DNA of 64,000 nt from Castor canadensis (Eukaryota > Chordata > Mammalia > Rodentia > Castoridae): assembly GCF_047511655.1 (NCBI RefSeq), contig NC_133391.1, positions 131,038,906-131,102,905 on the forward strand. Reading direction: 5' to 3'. Every line of letters begins with the position of its first letter. The first letter of the stretch is position 1. Positions 1 through 11,298 of the stretch are shown here, in pieces. The notes below the pieces were generated by a model. It did no database searches and was not told where the DNA came from. It saw nothing but the letters and a program-made list of their open reading frames with translations. Made by a program: the position numbers and the translations under genes.

Positions 1-890
1 ATATATTAATTTTACAAAGGGGCGTCATTGTGATAGTTTCATATGTGAATATAATATACTTCAATCAAATTCATTCCCCCTATTATCTTCCTTAGCTTCC
101 CCCCCCTTTTAATACAATTTTAATGGTTTTCATTACTCTGTTTTCTTACATGCATATAATGTAATTCAATCATATTCACCCATCATCGCCCTCTCCTTTC
201 CCCTCTGTTTCCCAATGGTTCACCCTCCCCCTCCCAAAAAAAAGTCACTCTTTTACACTCAAGTCATTTCTTTCTTTTCTTTTTTTTTAGGTCTAGGTTC
301 TACATATGAGAGAAAACATGTGGCCTTTGTCTTTCTGAGCCTGGTTTACTTCACTTAGATCATGCTCTCCAGTTCCATCCCCTTTCCTACAAACGTCATA
401 ATTTCATTCTTCTTTATTGATAGATAATACTCCATTGTGTATATGAACCACATTTTCTTTATTCATTCACCAGTTGATGGACACCTAGACTGATTCCATA
501 GCTTGCTTATTGTGAATAGCGCGCTGCAGTAAACATGAGTGTGCAGGTGTCTGTACTGTATGCTGACTTACCTTCCTTAGGATATGTGCCCAGGAATGGT
601 ACAGCAGGATTGTATCATAGCTCTATTTTCAGTTTTTTGAGGAACCTCCATACTGATTTCCATAGCAGTTGCAAAAGTTTACATTCCCCGCAACAGTGTA
701 TGAGGGGTTCCTTTCTCCCCACATCCTCATCAGCTTTTGTTGTTTTCTTGATGCTAGCCAATCTGACAGGGGTGAGATAGAATCTCAGTGAAGTTTTGCT
801 TTGTGTTTCCTTTATGGTTAGGGATGTTGAACATTGCTTCATGTGTTTATTAGTCATTTGTACTTCTTTTGAGAGCTTTCTATTCAATTA
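1..890 (-). mobile_element. Old L1, 3' end, antisense, cut by window start
   Basis: The minus strand encodes decayed L1 ORF2 C-terminal peptides (KEVQMTNKHMKQCSTSL, KTSLRFYLTPVRLASIKKT) between about 615 and 890. The lower-numbered part is the matching 3' region with T-rich tracts. It is interrupted by stops. Confidence 0.85.
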
Positions 891-1948
891 GAGGGCAAAT
901 CACATCTCCAAGGCAGGTTGCTCCAACAGCAGCTGACTCCTAAGAAATGGTTAGTCTAAAATGTGAATCATCTTAAAATAGCAACAGATTTTTTTTTATT
1001 AAGCATTGAACATGTAACATTCCTAAAACAAAATGGAATTTTCACATTAGACTGCAATTTAAAATATGTAAAACTGGACTACATTGTTTAGATGCAAGAA
1101 TCTGATTCAGGAATGCTATAACATTTAGCAGACACAGAAAAATGATCAAAAACTTATTCTCAGTAAAAATTATAAAATATATTTTTGTTTTATGTTTATA
1201 TAGTTTATCTTTTATTCTTGATAAAATGCTCACTTATCTAATTTTGTCTTGTTATATATATAATATAAAAATGTTTTAATAAAATGTGATTCTTTCTTGC
1301 AGTAATCAATTCCTACCAATTCCATATTTTGCTATCTACTGTAATTCATGTGTGCATATTATTTTGTAAGTTCCTTTTGGTGCTTTTTCACTAATTAAAA
1401 TTTGGTCAAGTGAATTCAGAAACCCCATCTTAATGTGGGGTCTACGGATCTTCTGTTGGTAGACTTGGCAGCCTCAAGACTTGTTTACTAATATCACACT
1501 TAGTAAAGGGCCACCCTGATGACAAGATGGTGGGAGTATTCACATGTATCTGAGGAGTTTTCTGTTACCAAAAACTAGGAGATTTATGATACCAGACACT
1601 AGTAACACTACAAAGGAAGATAAGTTGAAACTTTAACAACATTTTTTAAGTGGAGAAAGAAGATCATATTACCATATTTGTTTTTAACCTCTCTTGGCAG
1701 GGTAATGATTTGTGATGTAACATGGAACATTCTGATGATGGCGGTGGGAGGTTGGAGATTGAATTGAAAAGGGTTGGGAGAAGCTGCTATAATTTGGAAG
1801 GGCAGTTCTCCCATATAAACTTTGGTCAAATTTGAATCCTTTGATCTGATCCTATTCCCAAAAAGTTACAGCTATTATGAAATCCATAGGTGATTCTATG
1901 AGACTTTGAGCCCATCCTCTTTAGTATTTTTACCAGGACCTTAACCTT

Positions 1949-1950
<2 letters not shown>
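891..1950. other. AT-rich intergenic DNA, nothing recognised
   Basis: I see no gene or confident repeat here. Short open frames are low-complexity or lack any known motif. Confidence 0.5.

Positions 1951-1951
<1 letters not shown>

Positions 1952-1983
<32 letters not shown>
1952..1983. repeat. (TG)n microsatellite
   Basis: There are about sixteen uninterrupted GT dinucleotides, followed by a short GA run at 1988-2001. Confidence 0.95.
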
Positions 1984-1986
<3 letters not shown>

Positions 1987-1987
1987 A

Positions 1988-2224
1988 AAGAGAGAGAGAG
2001 ATGATTGTAGTACAGTAGTATCAACTTTGGAGGTACTGGAATTTGAACTCAGGGCCTTGCGCTTTTGCATGTATGGGGAGGATAAAGAGACAGAGAGAGA
2101 TGATGATGAGAAAGAGGGTTGTAGTATGGTAGCATTAACTTTTTCTTTGGTGGTACTGGGTTTGAACTCAGGGCCTTGCACTTGCTAGACAGGTCTTCTA
2201 CCACTAGAGCCATAACCCTAACCC
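1988..2224 (-). repeat. Two tandem tRNA-type SINE pieces, antisense
   Basis: The SINE 3' motif (GGTACTGG then TTTGAACTCAGGGCCTTGC) occurs near 2032-2061 and again near 2152-2181. Each copy is preceded by similar GA-rich and GTAGTA-rich sequence, so the unit of about 120 bp looks duplicated. Only the second copy continues to the SINE head at about 2224. Confidence 0.6.
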
Positions 2225-2261
2225 TCATCTTATGATTTCTTACAGCCATTTTATAAAGAAG

Positions 2262-3768
2262 AGAAACCAGGACCTTTACAAGGAGAACTACAAACCAGTA
2301 AGAAAGAGATCAAGAAAGTCTACAGAAGGTGGGAAGATCTCCCATGCTCATGGATTGGCAGAATCAACATAATAAAAATGGCTATTCTACCAAAAGAAAT
2401 ACACATGTTCAATGCAATACCCATCAAAATCCCAATGACATTCATCACAGAGATTGAAAAATCTATCCTAAAGCTCATTTGGAAACACAAGAGACCGCGA
2501 ATGGCCAAGGCAATACTCAGCAAAAAGAGCAATGCTGGAGGTATCACAATACCCAACTTTAAACTATACTACAGAGCCATAGCAATAAAAACAGCATGGT
2601 ACTGATGCAAAAACAGACATGAAGACCAGTGGAACAGAATAGAGGACCCAGATATGAATCTACAGAGCTATGCCCACCTTATTTTTGACAAAGCGCCAAA
2701 AAGCATACAATGGAGAAAAGATAACCTCCTCAACAAATGTTGCTGGGAAAAGTGGTTGTCTGCCTGCAGAAAACTGAAACTAGATCCATGCCTGTCACCC
2801 TGTACTACTATCAACTCAAAGTGGATTAAGGACCTTAATATCAGACTGGAAACTCTGAAGTTAGTACAGGAAACAGCAGGGAGTACTCTGGAAACGATAC
2901 GTATAGGCAAGGACTTCCTCAGTAGAACTCCAGCAGCTCAGCAACTAAGAGACCTGCCATATGCTCCAGCAATACCACTCCTAGGGATATACCTGAAGGA
3001 ATGCAACTCAAGTTATTACAAAGGCACCTGCACATCCACGTTTTCTTCAGCACTATTTATAATAGTCAAGCTATAAAAACAACCAAAATGCCCCACTACT
3101 GACAAATGGATCAAGAAAATGTGGTATTTATACACAATGGAATTTTACTCAGCCAGAAAGAAGAATGAAAATTTGTCATTCGCAAGTAAATGTATGGAAC
3201 TAGAGAACACCATCTTAAATGAAGTTAGCCAGGCTCAGAAGGCCAAAAATCACATGTTCTCCCTCATATGTGGATTATAGACCCAAAACAAATGCAGTAA
3301 TATTATTGGACATGGGTCACACACTAAGGAGAAAACATGCACAGGAGAAATAGGGAAAGGAAAGGAAACCTAAAACTTGAATGTGGTTGATGTGCTCCCT
3401 GTTTAGGAGCAAATAAAGCAATCTTAAATTGGCAGAGGCCACTATGGGGACTAGGAAGTAGTGAAGAGGTCTGGCAGAGATGAACCAATGTGGGTTGCAA
3501 TACACAAGTGCATGGAAGCAATGCTGGGAATCTCTCTGTATAGCTATCTTTATCTCAAACTAGCAAAAACAATATGTTGTTCTTATTATCTCTTATGTTT
3601 TCTCTTCAACAAAATCAGAGAAGAGGGCAGAACAGGGTCTGCCCGGAGGCAGGGAGGGGTGTGTGGGAAGTAGCACAAATAATGTATACACATGTAAGTA
3701 AGTGTAAAAATGATAAAGTAAAAGGAGAATAAAAAGAAAAAAAAAAAAAGAAGAAGAAGGAAAACCAG
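2262..3768 (+). mobile_element. L1 fragment, 5'-truncated and internally deleted
   Basis: ORF2 peptides run from the KENY-type block near 2280 through [36 protein letters not shown] and TPAAQQLRD. They then jump directly to [12 protein letters not shown] near 2957. About 170 residues normally between these blocks are missing. The ORF2 end, the 3'UTR and an A-rich tail near 3738-3752 follow. Stops interrupt the frame near 2604 and 3076. Confidence 0.88.
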
Positions 3769-3769
3769 G

Positions 3770-4919
3770 TGGGAAAAACTGAAACTCTGTGAGTGTAAAT
3801 GAGATGGTCACCAATAGGTGACCTACCAAACCCAGAAAGTTCCACAGAGGCCATCTGGAGGGACTTGGTCAGGGGGCAGAGAGAAAAGGCAGCATCTGGG
3901 CCATCCAGCTCACGCAACCTTAGCAACTCCACTCCCATGCTCTTTATACGTGGGCTTCTACCTAGACTTCTGCTTCCAAACTTTGAAAACTACTAGATTA
4001 GGGGCAACGCTAAGGCTCTGTGCCAATTAAACATTCTGTTGATCCCAGTAGAGCTATTTAATTATTCATGTTATCATTTAGGCAGTCAGTCACCCCAAAA
4101 CATTAGAGTCCCAGATAAACTCTAGGCACAGTCCTAAGAAAATAAATAAATAGTGTGAAGCTCCTCACTCAAAAAACTGATGGTGTAATGGGATCCAACA
4201 ACATGCAAACCAAAAGAATTGCCAACCAGAATTTTAACAGGGTGATCTATAAGATGAAACAGAAACAAAAGAAAAAAGAAAAAAAATTTTCACCTGGAGA
4301 AGGAGAGGAGGATTCAGGAAAGACTTGTAGGTGGGTCTGGGTTGTTGAAAATGGCAGGAAGGAATTCTCACCAGCTCAAGCAAAACTGGAATGCAGTGAA
4401 TCCTGTGGCCAGGAAGAACCTGGAATATCTCCAAGACAGAAGTCAGAACTGCAGGAATCAGAGACCTGGCATGAGCCCCAGAGACAACAAAAGTTGGGTC
4501 TTCTGAGGCTCACTAACCATAGATAGGCCCTCTCCACTGTAGAAAAACATGGATGGCTGCCTCATTCCCAAGCTTAGCCGCACCAAGGGAGAGAGAAAGA
4601 CCTTTCTGCACAGTGCCTCTGCATTCACTCCAGAGATGGACCAATTTGGGCCCTGTCTGAGTCGTGTGCCAGCACACGTCAGAACCATGAGCACCCTGCC
4701 CATCCCTCCACCCACCAACAAAGGGACTGAAGCTAAGAGCAGGAGACAGGAGGAAGTCACTGAGAAGAACAGTCATCATGTAGAAGGCTTGAAACATTGC
4801 AGGTGGAGGAGCCTGCATGTGTGAAGGACAGTTATCCACCCCTTTTTTTATCAGGCCACATTACATCATCCAGGTCACTTTGGATCCAGTCCAGGAAACC
4901 ATAGGCTCAGGCATCAATC
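3770..4919. other. Intergenic DNA, nothing recognised
   Basis: A 123-codon open frame (4155-4526) exists on the plus strand but is lysine-rich, has no known motif and no splice or promoter context. I do not consider it a gene. Confidence 0.5.
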
Positions 4920-5323
4920 GCCATTAGTTTCCCAGAACTAGTGTGAAAAATTGAGTGGCTTACACAACAGAAATGTGTTGAGAAGGTGCTAGCAGGGCCG
5001 CGCTCCCTCTGAAACCTATAGGGAATGACTTCCTTTCCTTTCTGGAACTCCCAGTGGTTCACCAGCAATTTGACTTTCCTCAGCATCTAAATACATCACT
5101 CTAATCCATGGCATTCTCCCTGTGTGTCTGTGTCCTCACGTGGCCATCTTCATATAAGGACACCAGTCACATTGGATTAGGGGTGCAACCTCCTCCAGTA
5201 TAACCTCATCTTAACTAATTATATCCACAATCAATCTATTTCCAAATAAGGTCACAATCTAAGGTACTGGAGGTCAAAACTACAAAATATCTTTTTCAGG
5301 GACACAATCCAACCCATAGCAAC
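4920..5323 (-). mobile_element. MLT1-type MaLR LTR, antisense
   Basis: The plus strand contains the reverse complement of the MLT1 consensus as I know it: TTAGTTTCCCAGAACTAG, GGCTTACACAACAGAAATGT, ATATAAGGACACCAGTCACA, CCAAATAAGGTCACAATCT and GGACACAATCCAACCCATAG in the expected order. It is an ancient non-coding LTR. Confidence 0.87.
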
Positions 5324-6066
5324 CAGACACTGAGATTTTAGTGGCAAAATTTGGAAAGGAAAACTCCACTTTGACTGTACCCAGAAACATCTCCTTGCTA
5401 CAGAAAACTGAGACGTAATCCAACAAGGGGAACAAATACAGCTCGAGCTTTACAATAGCAAAAGATATTGAAAATGCATAATGCAAAAAGCTTATACTAA
5501 CTTGAAACTCCAAGATAAAATTCATGGTCTGTGCCTGTGAAATCTACAGACTTGACTGCTTCATAAACATCAGTATTCTGCAATTTGCCTCATTATACAA
5601 GACCATACAGTACTTTATGGAAACATAAAATTGAGAACTCAGTCCTTGAACCATATGTTTTAATAAGTAGCAGCTAATCAGGCAAAGAGTTTGCATGTCT
5701 GCTATTTGGGAACTATTTCAACACCTCCCAGGGATTGTAAATGTCCTTATTTGCAGCAAACTACTCCCAAGGTAGTAGCAAAATATAAGGCATAGCAATG
5801 CAATTATGCTACTGTGAGAAAATGCTCTCAGCAGGTGAGGAAGTAAATGCAAGTGAAGTAATTAGGAAAGAAAGCTAGCAAGAAGTGAAGACTCAGGGTA
5901 GAGACAAGGTGAAGAAACCTGACTTCAAGTAGACAACATTTAGCTCTAACGCAAAAAATTTTGATTTGTCTAATACTGAGAGCTATCCAAGAAGATTAGC
6001 TGTCCTATAGTCTGGAATTAACCTTGGTACAACCTTGGCTCGAAGATAAGGTTTACTTACTTTGGA
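5324..6066. other. Intergenic DNA, nothing recognised
   Basis: No coding or confident repeat signal is seen between the MLT1 LTR and the purine tract. Confidence 0.45.
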
Positions 6067-6162
6067 AAGAGAGAGAAGGAAAGGAGAGAGGGGAAGGGAG
6101 AGGGAGGGGGGGAGGGGAGAGAGAGAAAGAAGAAGAAGGAGGAAGAGGAGGAGGAAGAAGCT
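6067..6162. repeat. Polypurine GA/GGA-rich tract
   Basis: About 95 bases are almost entirely A and G on the plus strand, including a G7 run. It may adopt triplex or quadruplex forms. Low-complexity open frames over it on both strands are artefacts. Confidence 0.9.
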
Positions 6163-6663
6163 GCTTCTCTTTGCTTCTAAGAGTTGTGAGAGAATCAGCT
6201 GATCTTTTATTTTTCCAAAATGAGGCTGAGTGAACTACCAAGTGACTTTTGCTGCCTCTACAAATGATAAATGCTCATTAAGCAAAGAGTCTACATGTGG
6301 TCCCTCAAAGTCATATGATTCAGAAACTTTCTTTTGGGGCACTCCCTGGGGTCATCACATCTTAGATTCCATCAGTCATGTCATCTGTGGAAAATGCTGT
6401 TCTTTCTCCAGAATTCTTGATGTAACTTGCAGTGATTCAGGCTTCGAGATTCAATTCAAGCACTACCTCTACTAAGTGGCCTTTTGGAATTCTGCTCTAA
6501 GCCCCCACCCACAACTACTGGCTAGACCAGTCTACTCTAAATAGCCCCTTCTTACTGCTCTTATAGCCTTCTTTATGATAAGGTGACCTTACATCTTCCT
6601 TTCCACTGTTCCACTGTAATTTTTTAGTATCCCCCTTCACTACAAAATGTTCCAATTTGTATT
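6163..6663. other. Intergenic DNA, nothing recognised
   Basis: It holds no recognisable gene. Its last bases, from 6664, are the target duplication of the next L1. Confidence 0.45.
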
Positions 6664-6678
6664 TAAAAGTTCAGGGTC
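6664..6678. repeat. L1 target-site duplication, left
   Basis: TAAAAGTTCAGGGTC is repeated exactly at 8891-8905. Confidence 0.92.
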
Positions 6679-7570
6679 TTATGAGGTCCCATTTATCTAT
6701 GCTATCTCTTAGTTGCTGTGCTGCTGGGATTTCATTGAGAAAGTTCTTACCTATACCTACTAACTCCAGAGTATTTCCTACTCTTTCTTGTATCAACTTA
6801 AGAGTTTGGGGTCTGATATTAAGATCCTTGATCCATTTTGAGTTAATCTTGGTATAGGGTGATATATATGGATCTAGTTTCAGTTTTTTGCAGACTGCTA
6901 ACCAGTTTTCCCAGCAGTTTTTGTTGAAGAGGCTGCTATTTCTCCATCGTATATTTTTAGCTCCTTTGTCAAAGATAAGTTGCTTATAGTTGTGTGGCTT
7001 CATATCTGGATCCTCTATTCTGTTCCACTGGTCTTCATGTCTGTTTTTGTGCCAGTACCATGCTGTTTTTATTATTATTGCTTTGTAATATAGTTTGAAG
7101 TCAGGTATTGTGATACCTCCTGCATTGTTCTTTTGACTGAGTATTGCCTTGGCTATTCGTGGCCTCTTGTGTTTCCATATAAATTTAACAGTAGATTTTT
7201 CAATCTCTTTGATGAATGTCATTGGAATTTTGATGGGAATTGCATTAAACATGTAGATTACTTTTGGGAGTATAGACATTTTTACTATGTTCATTCTACC
7301 AATCCATGAGCATGGGAGATCTCTCCACTTTCTATAGTCTTCCTCAATCTCTTTCTTCAGAAGTGTATAGTTTTCCTTGTAGAGGTCTTTCACATCTTTT
7401 GTTAGGTTTACACCTAGGTATTTGATTTTTTTTGAGGCTATTGTAAATGGAATTGTTTTCATACATTCTTTTTCCGTTTGCTCATTGTTAGTGTATAGAA
7501 ATGCTAATGATTTTTCTATGTTGATTTTATATCCTGCTACCTTGCTATAGCTATTGATGATGTCTAGACT
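6679..7570 (-). mobile_element. Twin-primed L1, inverted 5' segment
   Basis: A 307-codon open frame (7594-6671) encodes the ORF2 stretch from [11 protein letters not shown] through [13 protein letters not shown] and [13 protein letters not shown] to [10 protein letters not shown], on the minus strand. It ends at the 15 bp target duplication. The adjoining plus-strand segment picks up at the next residues (KSF...KEMVSKLKR), so the two pieces are neighbouring parts of one element joined head to head. This is an L1 coding relic and not a host gene. Confidence 0.93.
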
Positions 7571-8890
7571 AACTAAAAAGCTTCTGTTCATCAAAAGAAA
7601 TGGTCTCTAAACTGAAGAGAACACCCACAGAGTGGGAGAAAATATTTGCCAACTATACATCAGACAAAGGACTGATAACCAGAATATACAGGGAACTTAA
7701 AAAACTAAATTCTCCCAAAACTAATGAACCAATAAAGAAATGGGCAGGTGAACTAAACAGAACTTTCTCAAAAGAAGAAATTCAAATGGCCAGAAAACAC
7801 ATGAAAAAATGCTCACCATCTCTAGCAATAAAGGAAATGCAAATTAAAACCACACTAAGATTCCACCTCACCCCTGTTAGAATAGCCATCATCAGCAACA
7901 CCACCAACAACAGGTGTTGGCGAGGATGCGGGGAAAAAGGAACCCTCTTACACTGTTGGTGGGAATGTAGACTAGTACAACCACTCTGGAAAAAAATTTG
8001 GAGGCTACTTAAAAAGCTGGACATCGATCTACCATTTGATCCAGCAATACCACTCTTGGGGATATACCCAAAAGACTGTTACTCCAGAGGCACCTGCACA
8101 TCCATGTTTATTGCGGCACTATTCACAATAGCCAAGTTATGGAAACAGCCAAGATGCCCCAGCACTGACGAATGGATTAAGAAAATGTGGTATCTATACA
8201 CAATGGAATTTTATGCAGCCATGAAGAAGAACGAAATGTTATCATTCGCTGGTAAATGGATGGAATTGGAGAACATCATTCTGAGTGAGGTTAGCCTGGC
8301 TCAAAAGACCAAAAATCGTATGTTCTCCCTCATATGTGGACATTAGATCAAGGGCAAACACAACAAGGGGATTGGACTATGAGCACATGATAAAAGCGAG
8401 AGCACACAAGGGAGGGGTGAGGATAGGTAAGACACCTAAAAAACTAGCTAGCATTTGTTGCCCTTAATGCAGAGAAACTAAAGCAGATACCTTAAAGCAA
8501 CTGAGGCCAATAGGAAAAGGAGACCAGGAACTAGAGAAAAGGTTAGATTAAAAAGAATTAACCTAGAAGGTAACACCCATGCACAGGAAATCAATGTGAG
8601 TCAATGCCCTGTATAGCTATCCTTATCTCAACCAGCAAAACCCCTTGTTCCTTCCTATTATTGCTTATACTCTCTCTACAACAAAATTAGAGATAAGGGC
8701 AAAATAGTTTCTGCTGGGTATTGAGGGGGGGAGCGGGAGGGGGTGGAGTGGGTGGTAAGGGAGGGGGTGGGGGCAGGGGGGAGAAATAAACCAAGCCTTG
8801 TATGCACATATGAATAATAAAAGAAAAATGAAAAAAAAAAAAGAGTGCAAAATGGAATTAAAAAATAAATAAATAAATAAAAAATAAAAA
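7571..8890 (+). mobile_element. Twin-primed L1, 3' segment with tail
   Basis: An open frame (7600-8346) encodes the ORF2 C-terminus: [70 protein letters not shown], ending SLICGH. The 3'UTR follows with a G-rich tract (8727-8781) and a complex A-rich tail (8830-8890). The intact frame suggests a fairly young insertion. Confidence 0.93.
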
Positions 8891-8905
8891 TAAAAGTTCA
8901 GGGTC
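8891..8905. repeat. L1 target-site duplication, right
   Basis: This is an exact copy of 6664-6678 directly after the A-rich tail. Confidence 0.92.
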
Positions 8906-9690
8906 AACTTATTCATTCTTGCTGTCTGCCCGCCCCTGCCTCAGTGCCTAGCATCTGCCATTAAAACAAAAGGATGAGAATGTGTTATATTTCTTTCTTT
9001 ACTTCAGTGGTTAGAGATGCTTGGCATGTGTCATATGGTCACCCACTTGTTGAACTTAACTCAAATGAAATGCCCTTCAGTCACTAGCACTCTAATGTCT
9101 AATCACTTATCAGCTCACCACACAAGAGGGACTGACTGCTTACATTAGGAGAACACAGGGCCGTGAGGGTAGAAGAGCCCACATGGAAGACCAGCAAGTG
9201 TCAAAGAAAGGCTTGGCCTATTTCCATGCCCTCCCACATGGGGCAGACCTTCCCCCATTCACCAGCTGGGGACAGTGGTTGCCAAGACCTCCCTGCAGGG
9301 TAATCATCTCAGACACTCAAGCAGTGCCCAGGGGTCATGAGTGGCTACCTGCTTCAGGATCTAAAGGTTCTTTCTCCTCTCACTTTTAGAGAATTTATCT
9401 TCCCATTCATTTTGCTTCTCTTCCTGGCTCCACCTTTCTTTGCTTCTGTTAACAGATTAAATTTACCACCCTGATTTCACTAGTGTGATAGACAGTACAT
9501 GCTCATGTCTCAATGTCAAGTACAAAACTGTCATCAAGAAGACAATACCTCAACAGGACTTATTGATCCTGGACTTGTCTCTCTCTATAACTATAGCAGG
9601 TGGAAACGCCAGACTAATGGTTCTGTGATTCTTACCACAAAGAGCAGGGCTATTTAGAAAAAAACAATTCTAGTACGGTTGGTGCCAGCA
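8906..9690. other. Intergenic DNA, nothing recognised
   Basis: Only short open frames without known motifs are present. Confidence 0.45.
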
Positions 9691-9694
9691 GGAG

Positions 9695-9925
9695 GAGGGA
9701 GGATCTAAGGAAAGGGGAAGGAGGGTGAATATGGTGTTAATGTTACATATTCATGTAGAAAATGGACAATGGAGAGCTGCTGCAACTATTCTAAGAAGGG
9801 GGCAATGAGGGATAAAGGAGAATGATGGAAGGATGAATCTAACTAAGATATATGGTAAGCACTTTTGTAAATGTCACAGTGTACCCCAATACAACCATAA
9901 TATGATAATAAAAATAAAATAAACA
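9695..9925 (+). mobile_element. L1 3' end (3'UTR only)
   Basis: It shares with 21060-21290 the block TCTAAGAAGGGG, then ATCTAACTAAGATATAT, AAGCACTT with TGTAAAT, and a tail of AATAAAAATAAAAT. It is a 5'-truncated L1 of a different 3'UTR type from the 8.6 kb element. Confidence 0.75.
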
Positions 9926-11213
9926 CCTCATACAATTTGAGAAATCCCAACAAAAAAAATATTTTCATAGAAGAGCTAATAAGAAAGTGAGGAAGTACTT
10001 GGCAATGAACTAGTAAAAACTGGAAATTCAGAGAAATGGGACCCAGATCTGGGGTTTTCTTTGCCCGGAAGAGGCAGAAAAAAGGACAGAGAAGTAGTTT
10101 CAGCCTTTTATGAGAATAACAGGGGGAAAAACAGAGTCTAGATTCTGCTAAAAGGGGACTCCAGTGAGCCAGTTTGTGCTTGGGGTTGGTTTTCTGAGGA
10201 TTGATCCTAGAAATAAATGCAAGCCACAGTCAAATCTCCTATGTGTGCAACCCAATTGCGAGTCTCATGAACTGCAACTAGATTAATACTACCCTGTGTT
10301 CCATCTCCAGACACCTCCAGGCACCTGACATCCCAGAGAAAGACAGAGGAGGGGTCCACAGTACCATCTGCCCACTGTCCCCACAATCAGGCATCCAGGA
10401 TGCCAGTCTAGGCCCTGAGATGCCTTTTGGGCAGACGCTGAAGGAACTTTAGTACTTTAGTACTTTAGTACACATGGGACCAAAAATTACTCTGAGTTGG
10501 CAGTGTGGCAGTCCTCAGTTCATTAAGGAACATAGCTTGCAATTGCTCAGTTGGGATTTTAAGGAATGGAGCAGTCAGTCACTAGCTCAGAAAGGGCAAG
10601 GAGCCCTGGGCATACCTTTGGCAGGGGCAAGGGCCATGGTGAAGGAAATACCCACCCACATTTGCAGTGGATTCCCAACCCTGTGAATGGCAGGTTCTCA
10701 TCATTCATTTACTTTTTTTATAACTCATGAGCAGATTAAGTCCAGCAATACACAGTTAAGACACTAGAAATCACCCCAGAAAAATGAGATCCCTATGAAT
10801 GACGTTGTTATGCTGCATTTGTGGCTGCTTATTTACTCTGTAAGTGCACACACAGACAAAGGCCAATTGCTCATCCGCACAAGCTTTTCCTGAAGGACTG
10901 AGGCATTGAAACACAGACATGCAGCATAGTCTTTATTTTTGCTCAAGTAAAAACACTGCGAAAGACAACTCCAAAACAAATCACCAGCCAAAGAAGAAGT
11001 AGGATTCATAATGCAAACAGAGATTTTTACCCAGTTTTGTTATGCTTTTGTTGTAGTTTGGGGAAAGTCCAATGCAAACATGAGGCCAAGTTCTAATGGA
11101 ATCCAGTAAAATGGTGATTTTAGCCTGTTAGTACTATATGCTATAGAATTGACCTTGGTCAATGGCTTGAGAGAATGTTCAGTGAAATGCTTTAAAACAT
11201 CACATTAGGTTTG
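9926..11213. other. Intergenic DNA, nothing coding recognised
   Basis: It contains a 9 bp unit TACTTTAGT-type repeat three times near 10447-10471 and a run of unremarkable single-copy DNA. The small open frame 10474-10686 has no recognisable motif. Confidence 0.45.
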
Positions 11214-11298
11214 GCAGAGTGGCTCAGGTGGTAGTGTGCCTGCCTAGCAAGTATGAGACCCTGAGTTCAAATCCCAATACTGCCAAAAAATAAAAAAA
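11214..11298 (+). repeat. tRNA-type SINE
   Basis: It contains AGAGTGGCTCAGGTGGTAG, CTGCCTAGCAAGTATGAG and GAGTTCAAATCCCAATACTG, then an A-rich tail. Confidence 0.85.

Noticed and set aside
4155..4526. 123-codon plus-strand open frame
   Set aside because: Lysine-rich low-complexity product with no motif, no splice context and no conserved neighbour.
6671..7594. 307-codon open frame, the longest in the window
   Set aside because: It is inverted L1 ORF2 sequence from the same insertion as 7571-8890.
7600..8346. 248-codon open frame as a host gene
   Set aside because: It is the C-terminal part of L1 ORF2, within an insertion with target duplications and an A-rich tail.
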